DNA of 64,000 nt from Lateolabrax maculatus (Eukaryota > Chordata > Actinopteri > Acropomatiformes > Lateolabracidae), in contig CM062214.1 in NCBI GenBank assembly GCA_031216445.1, forward strand, positions 26,442,501-26,506,500, in the 5' to 3' direction. Below are positions 1 to 11,500 of this stretch, piece after piece. Position numbers and translations under genes: made by a program. The notes beneath the pieces were generated by a model. The model was not told where the DNA came from. It ran no database searches and worked only from the letters and a program-made list of their open reading frames with translations. Every line of letters begins with the position of its first letter. Positions within the stretch are counted from its first letter, which is position 1.

Positions 1-1009
1 ATGATTCATGCTGCTTTTCCAGTGCCTCTTGTGCAGCCTTTTGTTACCCCATTGGCCACATCAGTCTGATTCCTCTTTTTAGACTCATGTGAGTTACATG
101 CAATATAGTGTTCAACAAAAGCAAGCATTGTTTCTAAATCTGATTTATACATGAATTTATATCATATGATGATGTAAAATAACAATATCTGATGATATTA
201 CCAGTTGAAGACATTCCCGATAAACAAGAAGGGAAGATCTTGAGAGCTGATTTTTGGGGTGTAAACCGATAAAAGAAGACAGTTTGTTATTCCTTCTTTA
301 TTTTAATGTATTTTCAAAGGATAAGAGAAACAATGGCAGCCAGAATAGAATGAATTCCTCTTTATTCAACCAAAAATGATAAAACAGAGTGCTCTCTAAA
401 AAAATGAAATGAAAAAAGGGAAAAACCCATAGAGGCCACTCATATCGAGACATCTGGTCATGCATAATTCCTGCTTATTGAAAACTTGGCTGTTTCTGTG
501 ATGATGAGAATCGTCTCTGGAGTTTTCATTTTGGGCTCTAAACTCCCCAACAGCTCTTATCAAAAATAAACACTCAGAGTTCAGCTGCTGCAGTGGGGGA
601 AGAATATAAGCCCGTCCTCCTCAGGGTCACAACACACACTTTGATTTGAAATGTTCCACTTCAGGTCTTGGCCCCATTGTGCGCCTTCAGGTATCCTAAT
701 GTGTGGCGTTATCAGTGTAGTGCATCTAGGTAGGTAGTATTTGTATTTGCAGTATTTGTATTATTATCATCATCTTGTATTTCAGTGTTTACTCTTTATT
801 GTGTTCAGTAATTGACTTTCATGTTATTTTTATCCACATCATGTTGCCTGCTGCTGCAAAGACCAAATATCCTCAAAAAAATCATGAATCAAATCTAATC
901 TACTGTTCCAGCATGTCAAGCTTTTGGCCAAGGACACAAATCTAATAGGACTGTGTCCCGAGCACTTTGCTGCTGTGTCCACTGTTGGATTTGTGGATTT
1001 TGGAGACCA
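1..1009. other. AT-rich non-coding DNA, nothing recognised
   Basis: I see no convincing exon, RNA gene or repeat here. The sequence is AT-rich with short homopolymer runs. If the minus-strand exon at 7,288-7,363 is real, this stretch reads as part of that gene's first intron or lies beyond it. Confidence 0.4.
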
Positions 1010-1214
1010 TCTGTGTCAGTTTGTCCAACACTTTGGTCCTGACTGAAATATACCAACATCCATTGGATGGATTGTCATGAAATTTTGCACAAATGATCCC
1101 TGGAGAGGGAAGCCTATTGACTTTTGATGATACTCTGACTTTACCTCTAGTGCGATCACTAAAGATCAGAAATGTTATAGCTTCTAGCATGGCTGTAGAC
1201 TTTTTATTATTGTA
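1010..1214 (+). repeat. degenerate teleost interspersed repeat (ATTGGATGGATTG type)
   Basis: The phrase ATTGGATGGATTGTCATGAA near 1,060-1,082, then a CTCTGACTTTACCTCTAG block (about 1,132-1,150) and GCATGGCTGTAGACT near 1,187-1,202, occur in the same order as in a repeat I know from many percomorph genomes. The family name is not certain and both ends are eroded. The small minus-strand open frame across it has no coding support. Confidence 0.55.
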
Positions 1215-2205
1215 AATGGTAAGTGAGTACAAAGTCAATCAAGTCTCTTATTCAGAAGTATGTTGAGCATAGATCTTGCTATAACATGTCATCACTTTGT
1301 AAAATCCAGTGAATGAAAAATACAGCTGTTAAACTTTATTATCATGTTCAGCACGCCAACACACACACAAAAAAAACATGAAAACGTCTGGCTGGCCCCA
1401 ATCCTGTGGCTGTAAAACTTCAAGTATTAACAATTGTGCAGGGAATGATGAATGCTAAATGTGGAAGTGCCCCCTAGCAAGGCATTTATTTAAAAAAAAA
1501 AGTTTTACAGTGCAGTCCTCTTGAGTAAAATTACTATTTTACTCCCTCACCCATGCAGCTCTAACCCCACACTGCTGCTGCTGTAGGTAAGACTGTGACC
1601 TAAGATTGCATGGCGACAAGGTAATCACAGTTTAACAATCTGAAATCCCAAATTGCCACTCACAGTCTTGAAATCTGGGTGTAGACCATCCGTCACTGCT
1701 GCAAAACCCCCTTCCACCAAGTTATCTGATTGATGTGGTAAGGGTTAAAACAACATGGGAGCACACCATGAGATGGCCTCTGACCCTCCAACCTAGGGAC
1801 AGAATCTGGACCTTTGTTTATGTACAGAAACTCTTTTGTGTACACGCCCAGGGCTAAATGAGGTCTGTGTGTGGGCTGTCTGCCCGCTCTAAGCAGATCA
1901 TGGCCCTAAAATATAATCCGAGCAGCCTGCCGTTGACAGCCAGCAACCTCAAAGAGAGCAATGTGGGAGAGATCATCTGCCAGGAGTGTATAGAGTCCTC
2001 AAGGCGAGGGACATGTCTTTTTTTTCAGTGTTCTTGCATCACAATGAGAAAAAACTGAGCTATGATTTGTGCTTTTGAAGTCAGAGAGATCTCCTCTGCT
2101 TTAAGTGTGACAACAATGCTAGTGATACAGTCAGAAGGAAGGCGGTATTTCTCTTATTTTGGAGGGGTTCAGCATCTGGCACATCTGTAGCAAAGCTTGT
2201 TGCTT
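1215..2205. other. AT-rich non-coding DNA, nothing recognised
   Basis: Contains an A-run near 1,492-1,502 and a short CTG cluster near 1,572-1,583 followed by a GTAAGA donor-like site. No open frame with matching splice signals was found. Confidence 0.35.
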
Positions 2206-2812
2206 TAAAGGATTATTTTGATTTATCACAACTTTGGTCTTATTTTTAAGGTTATGGCCGTCATTCCTGTCAGTAATTACAAAGTTGTACTCACCAAGTT
2301 AATTACTTACAATCTGTTACATGGCGACAGTGCTAAAAAGATGTCAGATGGGGGAAAAAACATGAGCAGTCAGATGATCAGTCTGGCTTTAAAGAAACTA
2401 AGGGGGCAAAAAAGAGTTGTGGGCCCATTTGATCCTCCAAATCTTGTTTTCACTGGGTATGTTTTAGTTTGTATAGGCAATAAGTTTGTGGTGACTTAAT
2501 AAAGCACCAACTTATTTAAGAAGATGTTGTTATATAACTTCAGTGCAAACTTGGAAATACGTAATAATACATTTGTTGTACTCGTTTGTTCCCTTCCAAG
2601 GTTTACCTCCAAATAAAGTGGTTTAAATAAGTTCGATTGTTAGAGTATTTTTTTCTGAGTTTCCTTGCCCTGTCGGACTTTTTTGTGGGGATGTCACTGT
2701 GCTTTAAGATCTCAGCAGTTACTCTGGTGAGCGTGTGATCATAACTGGCACAAATGATGGCCAAAACTATGAAAATAAGACCCAAGTTGTAATAAACTGG
2801 AATCATCCTTAG
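2206..2812. mobile_element. fold-back / MITE-like element with long inverted arms
   Basis: The left arm (about 2,206-2,370) reads TAAAGGATTATTTTG then TTTATCACAAC, GGTCTTATTTT and GGCCGTCATT. The reverse complement of the right arm (about 2,655-2,812) reads TAAGGATGATTCCAG then TTTATTACAAC, GGTCTTATTTT and GGCCATCATT. Similarity runs about 150 bp inward and includes an ACAGTG plus A-run segment. The middle (2,371-2,654) is not palindromic. This is the layout of a non-autonomous DNA transposon with long inverted repeats. The 93- and 67-codon frames on opposite strands are the two arms read out, which is why their peptides resemble each other (for example FGLIF and LGLIF). No transposase is visible. 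Confidence 0.7.
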
Positions 2813-2934
2813 CTTTAGTTCAGTGAAATAAATGATAAAATGGTCATCAACCTTGGCTTTTCTAAGGCACTCTTTTGCATTTTACATTTCTGGCTTTTAG
2901 CTGACATTGCTTATCGGACCACAGCAGCTCACTG

Positions 2935-3045
2935 TGAATGAGCCGCTGTGGCCCAGTGTCTCGCTCAAGGACACCTTGGCAGGAGTTATTGCTGTTTCAG
3001 GAGTCAAGCCTCTAACATTTCCATTATGGGGCCGACACTGTAATC
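2935..3045 (+). repeat. scrap of a common teleost repeat (CTCAAGGACAC type)
   Basis: TGGCCCAGTGTCTCGCTCAA at 2,949-2,968, followed by GGACACCTTGGCAGGAG and then GGAGTCAAGCCTC, resembles a very common fish repeat whose consensus has 'CAGTGTCTTGCTCAAGGACA'. Only about 100 bp remains. Family unassigned. Confidence 0.4.
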
Positions 3046-6000
3046 AATGGGCAGACATGCTGCCCATCCTGTTGTGCAGGTCAGATATTAAATTCTACCT
3101 GTAGTAAAAAGATGAAGTTATAGAGAGGAAAGGAGCGGGGTGAGGCAAGTTGCCCGTACAGCCAACTTTGGATTCTTGCAAGGATGTTTGCCTGGGGCCT
3201 GAATCCCGAGAAAATAGTTAATAAACCATGACTCACTGAAACTTTCTCTCTGAAAGTGCCGGATAAAACGTCAGGCAGGCAGAAGTGAGGGAGGTTATAT
3301 CATATTAGAAACGTCATCAATATTGATTGTCTCCCATGCTCAGGGATGTTATGAGGGTCTTATTTTCACGCAGCCAAAAGGACGAGCTTGTCAGTGAGCA
3401 GGCTGTCTTCCAGAGTACAAGAATGACTCATGTACTGCACTTAAGTTTGAGAGGAAACGCTCCTGTTCTGCAGCAGATAAACCTCCAGAATGTATTCTTT
3501 TTTTCTTAAATGACATGTTAAGACAAAAAAGTAAATTGCATATAACGTTTGTGCATAATTTGAACAAGTCTACTAAAACTAGCCTTAATATTCATATTTG
3601 ATTTTTCTTCTTCCTGCTCCTTTTCAATCACGGACGTGTATTACTGTATTTTGCTACAGATTACAGTTGATATTTGAAGTACGGAAGTGATCGAAAATCA
3701 TAAGAGCATGCAAAACTCACTCCTGAGACAATTCTCACAAAGTTGAAGTGGCTGCTTATTTTTTGGACAATCGTTCAGTCCTTCAGTTACATGTGGAGTG
3801 ATTTCCATAGAGAGAAAGCAGGCAAAGGGCTCTGCATTCTGTTCTGCATTTATAAACACTCTGATTTTCTTGTTTGGATTTACTCCAAACGCCCCATTTC
3901 TATTCTGTCCTAACATCGCGTTGTGTTTAAACTAAGAGGTGAGGGGAGGGTCACAAAGTGTGTCTGTGGGATCAGAACAGGCAGCAGAACACTAATCTCA
4001 TCAATTTCCCAATGCAAATATTGGACATATTAATCTTCTGTGCAGACACTTGTTGTCACACCATTCTCCCTGCCAACTCTCAAGGAACACATGGAGGCCA
4101 CATTGCCCAGGCAAATTTCATGTTTATTTCTTCTAGTTACCATAGAGACATTATACTCTAAGGGAGATAGCAGGTTCATATGCAGTGTTGGGATGCAAAT
4201 CCCCTCGTTAAGCTTTGCAATTGAAAATGCAAACACATTCAGGAGCAAGACATCTCTAAAACACTCAGAAATGTGCATAAACCATTACACAATGTTTGTA
4301 GTAGATGTTGTTGTCTTATTATATGTTATTTGAGCAATTTAAGGCAAGCATCTGCACTTCGTTATAAGGTAATTCAATCAACACTCTTACAATGTTGTCT
4401 AGTAGCTTTTTCACATCATACATTTTGGTAGTATTTTACACAGAACATCATTAATTCTGCCAACAGCGTTGGGCAGGAGTTTTGTTTTCTCATTCTCATT
4501 TCATCTGTTCATTTGTCAGGTCATATTTGTGTTGCAGAAAATGCCAATATTTTATAAATGGATTTTCAGAAGAAGACAAAACACAAGACAACAAACAAAA
4601 GACTTTGTAGAAAAGTTGCTAATGGGGCAAACAAGTAGTCATTAACTTTGGCTCCCTCAGCAGCACATAGCACAGCGTCCAAACAGATTTACGTAACAAC
4701 ACTGAACTTTGTGTGCCTATCAACAGACAGAAAAACAGGAAAAAAAACTCTATTACCAGGCCAACCAAACAACATGTAAGCACTGGAGAGCAATTTATGG
4801 TTTGGAAATAATAACTACCCTGCCAATCCTTCCAAACCTTGGTAAAGTGGCGGTTAAAGGGCAGCCTTACTGGCCGCTGAAGAGATACAGAGCTGCAGGC
4901 TGTTTTTTTAAAGGCTCTGCACAGGAACATGTCATGTCCAATTTCAGATGGAGCCATGATAAAGTGAGCGTCCCCTGATTTGAGGAAATAAAGTGCCGTC
5001 ACATGGCTGCTGAGTACAGAACCGTGCTGGTCGTCTACTTTCAAAAGATGCGTCCCTTTTAAATTGTATGGTGGAATGACATTCACTGATACACTGGTGC
5101 TAAAGAGTCTGGCAGGTATTTAGTAAGCGTGGGTAGGTGAAAGATGGTGTTATTTAATCACAGGTGCAATGTTGAATTGCGTGCCATGACATTACCAGAA
5201 GGCTAAACAGACAGGTCTTTGAGCGTAAATGCTCCAATATATTGACCGTGAAACACTTCTTCTCATATCTTAGCGTCCTTATATTTTCTTTGTATATTCT
5301 ACACGAAGAGAAGATTATAGAATTGATTTGGTGAGCTTCTGCTTATGCTCACACTGCATCATAATTGTTCCTGAGGCTGCTATGTGGGCGGAAGAAAGAG
5401 GATGGTGCAAGACTATGGGAAAGTGGTAGGTTGCACCATTGAAGAAAACTCATGGAAAATGTTATTATAGGGTAAGGCTCTCTGTGGTGGGTTCACGATT
5501 CGACTTGATTCACATCTGCTACCGAGGAAAGTGCTCCTGGATGTAGAGAAATATAAAGAGTGGATGCAGGTAGACTTGTACCGTGCTTCTGTAAAGAAAG
5601 GTGCCAGTGAGCTGAAGAACACCCAGGCGTCTGTGCGTCACACGGCGCGTGGCCTGTCGTAAACACAGGGAGGGGATGAAATCTTCTGTAAATCTTCTAG
5701 GTAGTTGGTGGAAGAGTCCGCAGACAGCTTGTGGAAGGCATTTTGTGGAGCGAAGGGGGGTCAAAATCTAATCAGTGACTCTGTACATCTGGTCAACATT
5801 AGCATTTAGTTCTCCAGGGTCAGTGGGTGAGGACTGTTCACACTGAGGCAGCGAAGGTTCTGCCAGCGGATAATTAGATGAGGAGAAATTGTTCCTTCAT
5901 ACAGTTTTCCTGTTTTAGTTTGAGAGGAACATTTAGTGTTAGATATGTTTAGATATCTACTGCACATTGTAACCAGTTTGCGCTAAACATAATGCTTACT

Positions 6001-6560
6001 ACTGTATGTATATCTGCATTAAGAGGCACACTGTTATGCAAAAGGCTTCTGTAACCACACTCAGACAGCAGTCACTGTTTGCTCAGTGTACAGCTAATTC
6101 TTTCACGGAGGTGTCGCCGTCACGCCTGTCAGTGGGGTTTATCTATAAATGAGCGCACAGAAGGGCAGATGACTCTTTTCATCCTTGTGATGAACAGATC
6201 ACAGTGCAGAAGAAGTGAATCCAGCTCCCCAGCTGGGCTTTGATTCTGTGCCACTGAAACAAAGCGATACTCCTCCGTTTCAGATCAAGAGCCCACTTTT
6301 TTCACTTTGGCTGCCAATGAGACACTCATGGAGAGGTTTGCCCGGACTTAATTGAAGTGGAATTTGCAGGGAGAGTTTGAAGATCTGGCAACTGGCAGAA
6401 TACAATGGGCTCAACAGCTGTCCAAGTCCAAGGCTGGTCCTGCCAACTCACCATATGTACCATTCTGAACACTGTACATCCCTCATTTACTGTACTAACA
6501 CCCAGGAGGAATAAGAACTGCTGCATCGTATCATATTGAGAAAGGTACATCTGTAGCTGG
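3046..6560. other. non-coding DNA, putative intron on minus strand
   Basis: I read both strands for exon blocks and found none with paired splice signals. The longest open frame, 155 codons on the minus strand at 4,619-5,086, shows no domain, no Kozak context and no splice logic. It overlaps an 89-codon frame on the other strand, as chance frames do. I recognise no repeat here. Confidence 0.35.
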
Positions 6561-7287
6561 CTTTACTCGTGCACTATGGGACCATTGTATGGGCCTGGGC
6601 CTTCCAGCAACCCCCTCCCCAACACACACACACTGCCTCTCTCACTCCCTCACCAGCCTCTCTCTCACTTTCATCTCTCCTCTCTGGGTGGATAAGGACC
6701 AGCTCTGCCTGCCACTGTGCACTTCCCTCTGAAAGAGCCATTCATTGCTGCCGGCAGAGGGACCTCAGCTCACCTCCCCACCACAGAGGGCTTCAACTTC
6801 ACTACCTCCTGCCTTTTGGCAACACGCTTTCAATACAAACATTCTCAAGGTAAATGCGCTCGAACACTCAGAAAAAAGAGAGAGAGAGAGAGAGAAACCG
6901 ACAGCTGTCGTCTCAGACTGTGGACCAGCGTCAGACCTTTGGCACATCTTTTCCCTCATGTACTGAGTTTCATCCAAGAAAAAGAAGGTTTCACTGCTGA
7001 GCAATGAATGGACAATAAAAAAGTAAAGGCAAGAAAATAAAGGAGACCTGATGTACTTATAAACCTTCTCCTCAATACAGTATTGGTGCAGGTTAAAGTT
7101 AAAGTTTGTTTAGTTTAAGTTTGAGGCATTAACTCATCAGTTTGTAATGCTTTGATTTATGCATTGGGGAAGCCTCAGGCAGGGACAGTGGTCTGATCCC
7201 CCCCCCCCCCCATCCGGTGCATCTCTGACAGAAGGGAGCAGAAGGAGGGAAGAGGACACTAACAGAGTGATTTGCAGTGGCACTTAC
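6561..7287. other. intron-1 start of the minus-strand gene; pyrimidine-rich and simple tracts
   Basis: Just inside the donor of the exon at 7,288-7,363. On the plus strand it holds a CA/CT-rich stretch (6,600-6,690), an (AG)n tract at 6,877-6,895 and a C14 run at 7,198-7,211. The C-run lies about 75 bp inside the intron and would be a G-run in the transcript. Small frames in both directions over 6,570-7,007 follow from this low-complexity sequence. Confidence 0.4.
7198..7211. repeat. poly-C tract (C14)
   Basis: Fourteen C in a row on the plus strand. It lies about 75 bp downstream of the splice donor of the minus-strand exon, so the pre-mRNA would carry G14 there. Likely length-variable. Confidence 0.9.
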
Positions 7288-7363
7288 CTCCGTGACCGGG
7301 GCTGGGGAGGCAGAGCAGCAGGGTCAGAAAGGCACCGACCAGGACCGAACGCGGGGCTCTCAT
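7288..7363 (-). CDS. first coding exon of a secreted or membrane protein (signal peptide), partial
   Basis: On the minus strand an ATG at 7,363-7,361 has an A at -3 (context AAAACATGA). It opens 25 codons plus one base that read as a textbook signal peptide: a basic start MRAPR, a hydrophobic core VLVGAFLTLLLCL, then the small/polar end PSPGHG. The frame runs straight into AG|GTAAGT (7,289-7,282), a perfect vertebrate donor, giving a phase-1 intron. A signal-peptide exon ending in phase 1 is usual for many receptors, adhesion molecules and secreted proteins, so this alone does not name the gene. Codons are GC-richer than the surroundings. No second exon is visible between here and position 1, so intron 1 would exceed 7 kb. 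An alternative is a chance frame, but start context, peptide type and donor all fall within 82 bp. I do not recognise the gene. Confidence 0.72.
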
Positions 7364-7563
7364 GTTTTCGTGCTGAAAGTTAAGTCCTCCACTCTCACGT
7401 TAAAGACACTCCATTCAGAAGGGACTGAATGAGTTTCCAGTTTTGGGACCTGCTACAGGATACTCCTCTATGTGAAGGGGCAGGGCTGGGGAGGGACCAC
7501 GAGAGGGACGCCCTCTTTCAAACCCCCCCTCTTCCCCTCTCCAGCACACTTACACACGAGCAT
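7364..7563 (-). promoter_or_regulatory. 5' UTR / proximal promoter candidate of the minus-strand exon
   Basis: Upstream of the ATG on the minus strand. It is GC-richer and has more CpG than its surroundings, with GC-box-like pyrimidine/purine blocks near 7,480-7,495 and 7,523-7,545 (plus-strand C- and G-runs). I see no TATA box, which would suit a GC-type promoter. A weak acceptor-like TTAACTTTCAG ends about 11 bases before the ATG, so a spliced 5' leader is possible. The transcription start cannot be placed from sequence alone. Confidence 0.35.
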
Positions 7564-9321
7564 GCATCTTCAAAGATTGGAAAATCATACCCTGCCTCCT
7601 GCCTCTCCCTCCTGCCCCTGCACTTACACATTCACAAGTCCTAGACCTATTACTACACACATATGTGCACAAAGTGACACATACACACACATATGTGTAT
7701 ATATACACTCTATAAACATTTGCATATATCAGTCCACTACCTCTCTGCCTCTCTCTCAGTCTGGCCACTTCTGGATTTGTAGAACTCCCTCCGTTTGTCT
7801 CACTCAGTAATTGGAGTGGCCTTTGGAGACCAGCGGCTGCTTTCTGCAAGGATAACCCTTTTACTTTTAATTAAAGACAAATCAGGTTGCCCAACTCTCT
7901 TTGCGCTTTATCTCCCTGGCCTTTCCCTTGATCAATGTCTCGTTCTTTATGTTTTTGTTCAACAAACCTGTTCCTGGAGCTAATTAAGCTCACACTTAAG
8001 CGTGGAGTAAAGGTGGGTTGTGTTGGATTTGCATTCACTATCTCTCCTCCACTGATAGGGCGGGGACAAAGGAAAAGTTATAAGTTATCTAAAGCACTAA
8101 GAGAGAGCGCCTTTAATCGTGGTGAGTGCTGTCGTTGATTGTTCTCCACTGTTACTCCACTTTCCAGTGTTACTTTCATTTTTTTTTCTTTTGGTAATGA
8201 ACACACACTCCTCACACGGATTAGTATTTTCTGGTTGGATGCTAAGATTAAACCTCAAGTTCTCTCTCAAAGCCTGAACGTTCAATTTCACCTGTCTCAC
8301 AGTCAGCTGGTTGGCAAATTATTCCTCGTTCTTTGTGACAGCTGAAATAAGAATACAATTAGAACTTTCTAAACACTTCCTCTCAGGTGTGGAATAACTT
8401 TACAGCAGTAATTCACTGTTAGTGTGTGCCGCCCATGCAATTCAATTAGAGTTTTTCTTTCCAACTGAATGCACAATTCCTGAGAAATCATCTTCAAATT
8501 AGCTGGCATATAAAATATAATAGACCATTCCAAAACTTGACAGTGAGAGGGACATTTTACATAAAAATTCGAAAGTTTTTTCTCATAAACTTGTGTGTGA
8601 ATGCGCATACCGTATATTATAATTCAGAATATCATGTAAAAATACTCTCAACTTAAAAACTTAAAAAAACTTAAAACCGATTTCCACACAGGAATATGTT
8701 TTTCATCTGATTTCTCTGATATGTAAAGGAAAGAACAAAGTCTCCTTCAAACAAAATCTGAATATGTCTTTTCTTTGTATCAACAGCACCTCCAGTGGCA
8801 AATAACACAAGAGCTCCACACCAAGGCTGCATTCATTTGTTGGGAAAACAACAAACACAGTGAAGATAAAGTGGACCTCTCATCTCTTTACTCTGCAAAA
8901 GGGTGTTAGTGATTGTAGCTGTAAGAAAACCTGTAAAATAACACATGGCACCTGTAACACGACACTATTTATTGCAGGCAACCTTTTCTGACACCACTGC
9001 CTCCCTGATTATTTCAGCATGACACGAGCTACAATTAAAATGCCGCCTCTGAGCCTCAGCCAACCATTTGCACCGATGACATACTCTCGCCTCCCAGGGG
9101 ATGCATAATTTGCCCTGGAGGGACGTCACCCACTGATATGAGTGGGCTCCTGCAGTATGTGAGAGCACAGGCAGTCTTATGTAATCCGCAACACCAGTGC
9201 CCCCTTAGCATAAGCACTACAGCTGATGCAAGTAGATGTGTGTGAACCCGCCTTTATCAAAGTAAGTTGATGCAATTCATGAGATTTTTTTTTTGGTTAA
9301 TAATGCATGGACGTGCTTTGA
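7564..9321. other. intergenic DNA upstream of the minus-strand exon, possible regulatory sites
   Basis: No exon recognised. It contains an alternating CA/TATA-rich patch (about 7,655-7,710), an octamer ATTTGCAT (7,718-7,725; ATGCAAAT on the other strand), and a GGGCGGGG box at 8,058-8,065 next to ACAAAGG. The stretch 8,960-9,180 is complex sequence of the kind seen in conserved non-coding elements, but conservation cannot be tested here. Confidence 0.3.
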
Positions 9322-9677
9322 TTAAAGGGGTCCTGTGGTGTCTTTATTGTAAACAAACTGGGTTTGATTTACATTCCACTATTCTCACCAACATACATTA
9401 TATCCTTAAGGCCTAAAAACATGTTGATGTATTTCCCATCCAACAAAACATCTGCAAACTCTTTTTTAATCTTGTGAAACTTGTATTGTTTACGGCGACA
9501 TTTGCTCTGCTTCTTCTTATCTTCTTTTATAGCTGCATTTCCACGTTTTATAGTGGAATTTGTATCAAGCAAACATTGTGTCGTTTGTGTGCATCCTGGT
9601 GGAACACAAGAGAAAAACAATATGAAGACCCACTTATGGAAACACTAGTGGTCAAAAACTCCATAAAGTACCTTTAA
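9322..9677. mobile_element. MITE with TTAA ends (TTAAAGG...CCTTTAA type)
   Basis: Starts TTAAAGGGGTCC at 9,322 and ends GTACCTTTAA at 9,677, so the tips are short inverted repeats over TTAA. The interior order, CATTCTCACCAACATACA-like near 9,380, TTTCCCATCCAACAA near 9,433, GCGACATTTGCTCTG near 9,495 and GTGGTCAAAA near 9,650, matches a non-autonomous element I know from percomorphs. TTAA ends would suit a piggyBac-type origin, but I infer that only from the ends. It explains the frames on both strands at 9,369-9,677. Confidence 0.65.
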
Positions 9678-10200
9678 AGCTGCATTAATCTATTTTTTTG
9701 GTCCATTTGGGGGCAGCAGAACAAGCTGAAAACACGTCTAATCAGAATCAGAATCAGGGTTATTGCCAAGTAGGTTTTCACATACGAGGAATTTGCTGTG
9801 GTGTATTGGTGCGTAACAAGTACAGACAAGAAGTGCAAAAGTCAACATAAGCATGTATATAAAGTAGTAAGATGTTTAAAGTAGCAAACATTTGCCTATT
9901 AACACTTCAAGCAGACATGGGGCCAAATTATCATTGATTTGAAGTCACGTTTCTGTCCTACATTCACTCTCTATTCAGCTCTTTATTGGTCTCCACCAAT
10001 TCTTGAAGTGGAAATCTGGATCTTAAGCTGCTAAATGCTCCAATATGTTAAACAGATAGGGGGGACGGACAAAGTTAGAAACTATCAGAAAATGAGGTTG
10101 ATGAGCTGAGTCTGCAGGCCAGACAATCAAACAATGAGCTGAAAGAGGCTTAAAGGCTTCTTAGAGCTGCATAGTTGGTGGTAATTCTCTGTTGGCTCGC
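9678..10200 (+). repeat. teleost repeat (GCTGCATT...GGGGGCAGCAG family), split by an insertion
   Basis: Begins right after the MITE with AAGCTGCATTAATC and TTTGGGGGCAGCAGAACAAG, and resumes after an insertion at CTATTAACACTTCAAGCAGA. It then shows CATTCACTCTCTATTCAGCT and GCTAAATGCTCCAATATGTT, and ends with a GAGCTGAAAGAGGCT block near 10,136-10,150. Other copies in this window are at 32,675, 33,070 and 60,995. Common in percomorphs; I do not know its class. Confidence 0.6.
9741..9885 (+). repeat. nested ATCAGAATCAG repeat (LINE-tail-like)
   Basis: ATCAGAATCAGAATCAGGGT at 9,741-9,760, followed by TTATTGCCAAGTAG and CACATACGAGGAATTTGCTG, resembles a widespread fish repeat usually read as ATCAGAATCAGCTTTATTGG. 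It interrupts the GCTGCATT-family element, so it inserted later. The class (probably a retroposon tail) is an inference. Confidence 0.6.
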
Positions 10201-11500
10201 AACTATCAGGGTCACCTAGTCATTTTATTCTTTGTTAATATAAAAAATATTAATTGCAGCTTAAAAAGTTCCTGTCCGTCTCACATGCTGACCATAATCA
10301 CTCCTCCTCTACATATTGGAAATGAAGTGATCCCGTCCCATCACAAGTCTAATGTAAGAGATGGGCAAAATCCACAGTTGTGTTGCAAAAATGGCTTTTA
10401 AAATTAATCAGAAGCTAACAAGGCTTCAGTCTTTTTAGTATGAAATTCCCTCTTTGTGTTACTGTTCCTCCATTACAGCTCAGCAAAGAAACACTGTCCA
10501 GGGGAAACACAAAGCAGACATTTTGTTCTAAAAAGACTTTAAATAGATATATTTGCGCACTTCTGCAACAATATACAGAATTTGATAATACCATCTCCCC
10601 ATATTATTATATTGTTATATCTCAGTGACTTTCCTGAGCAGGAACTTGGGACATTTTGCCAAAATATCATCTCTCAAGTCATCTCGCTTCATAGCGAAGA
10701 AGCTCATCTTTCACCATGCGGTCTCAAATATCACCTTCGTGTGTTGCTGCAGCCGTCTGGCCAGACCACCGCTATGCTCTCAAAGCTCCAGACTTGATTA
10801 AACCGCAGCAAAGTATGTCAATGTTATTCTAAACCTTTTTTTTTTTTCCCACTGTCAGGATAAGAACTTGAGCCAAATGCCAGATAATCACAGCGGATTG
10901 TTTTGATCACATCACCATGAGTTACTGCTTTTAAAGCACACTGTAATAATCAAGTGGCCTCTGAACAAAGCGCTTTAGTGGCATTGGCAGTAGGTAGTTC
11001 TATTTCTTTTCAGCTAATGTGTGCCCACTCACTTTTTGCCTCTTTAGTACAGCGTAATGGCTCACTTTTCATTAGCTCAATTGTTTGACTATGTTCCTGA
11101 TATTAATCCATGACTACTCACAATTTTTTCCTTTCCATGACTAAATTGACAATGAAGGGAAACCACCTGCATTGCATCAACGCTCCCCATGCAGTTCATG
11201 CCTCAAGCATGAGCTGGACAGGATTTTACAAGTGGAAAGGTCTTTTGAGGAGGTTACAGGTTGCAGCCCCTGTCATTTAACAGCACAGGTAAACACTTTG
11301 ATGAGTCGCTGTGAGGGAAAGCAGCACACCGAGAGGCAAAGTTCATGGTGACATTCATTCTATACGGGGCAAAGAAGTGGGATCTGTCTTAGATCAATGA
11401 TTATTGCAGAATAGCCTTAGAAACAGTGAAAGGGGAAACTAGTATATCATTACTAGTAGTAGTTGTTACATTAAAAATAAGATTAGCTGATCAACATATT
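10201..11500. other. non-coding DNA, nothing recognised
   Basis: AT-rich unique-looking sequence with a T-run near 10,839-10,848. The frames at 10,192-10,797 show no domain and no splice-site support. Confidence 0.35.

Noticed and set aside
4619..5086. 155-codon minus-strand frame, the longest outside the satellite apart from chance peers
   Set aside because: No domain, no Kozak or splice support and no composition shift. A plus-strand frame overlaps it.
6326..6550. Minus-strand frame with C...W spacing recalling an Ig domain
   Set aside because: Key spacing and the tyrosine-corner motif of Ig domains are absent, and no acceptor in the phase needed by the exon at 7,288 is seen.
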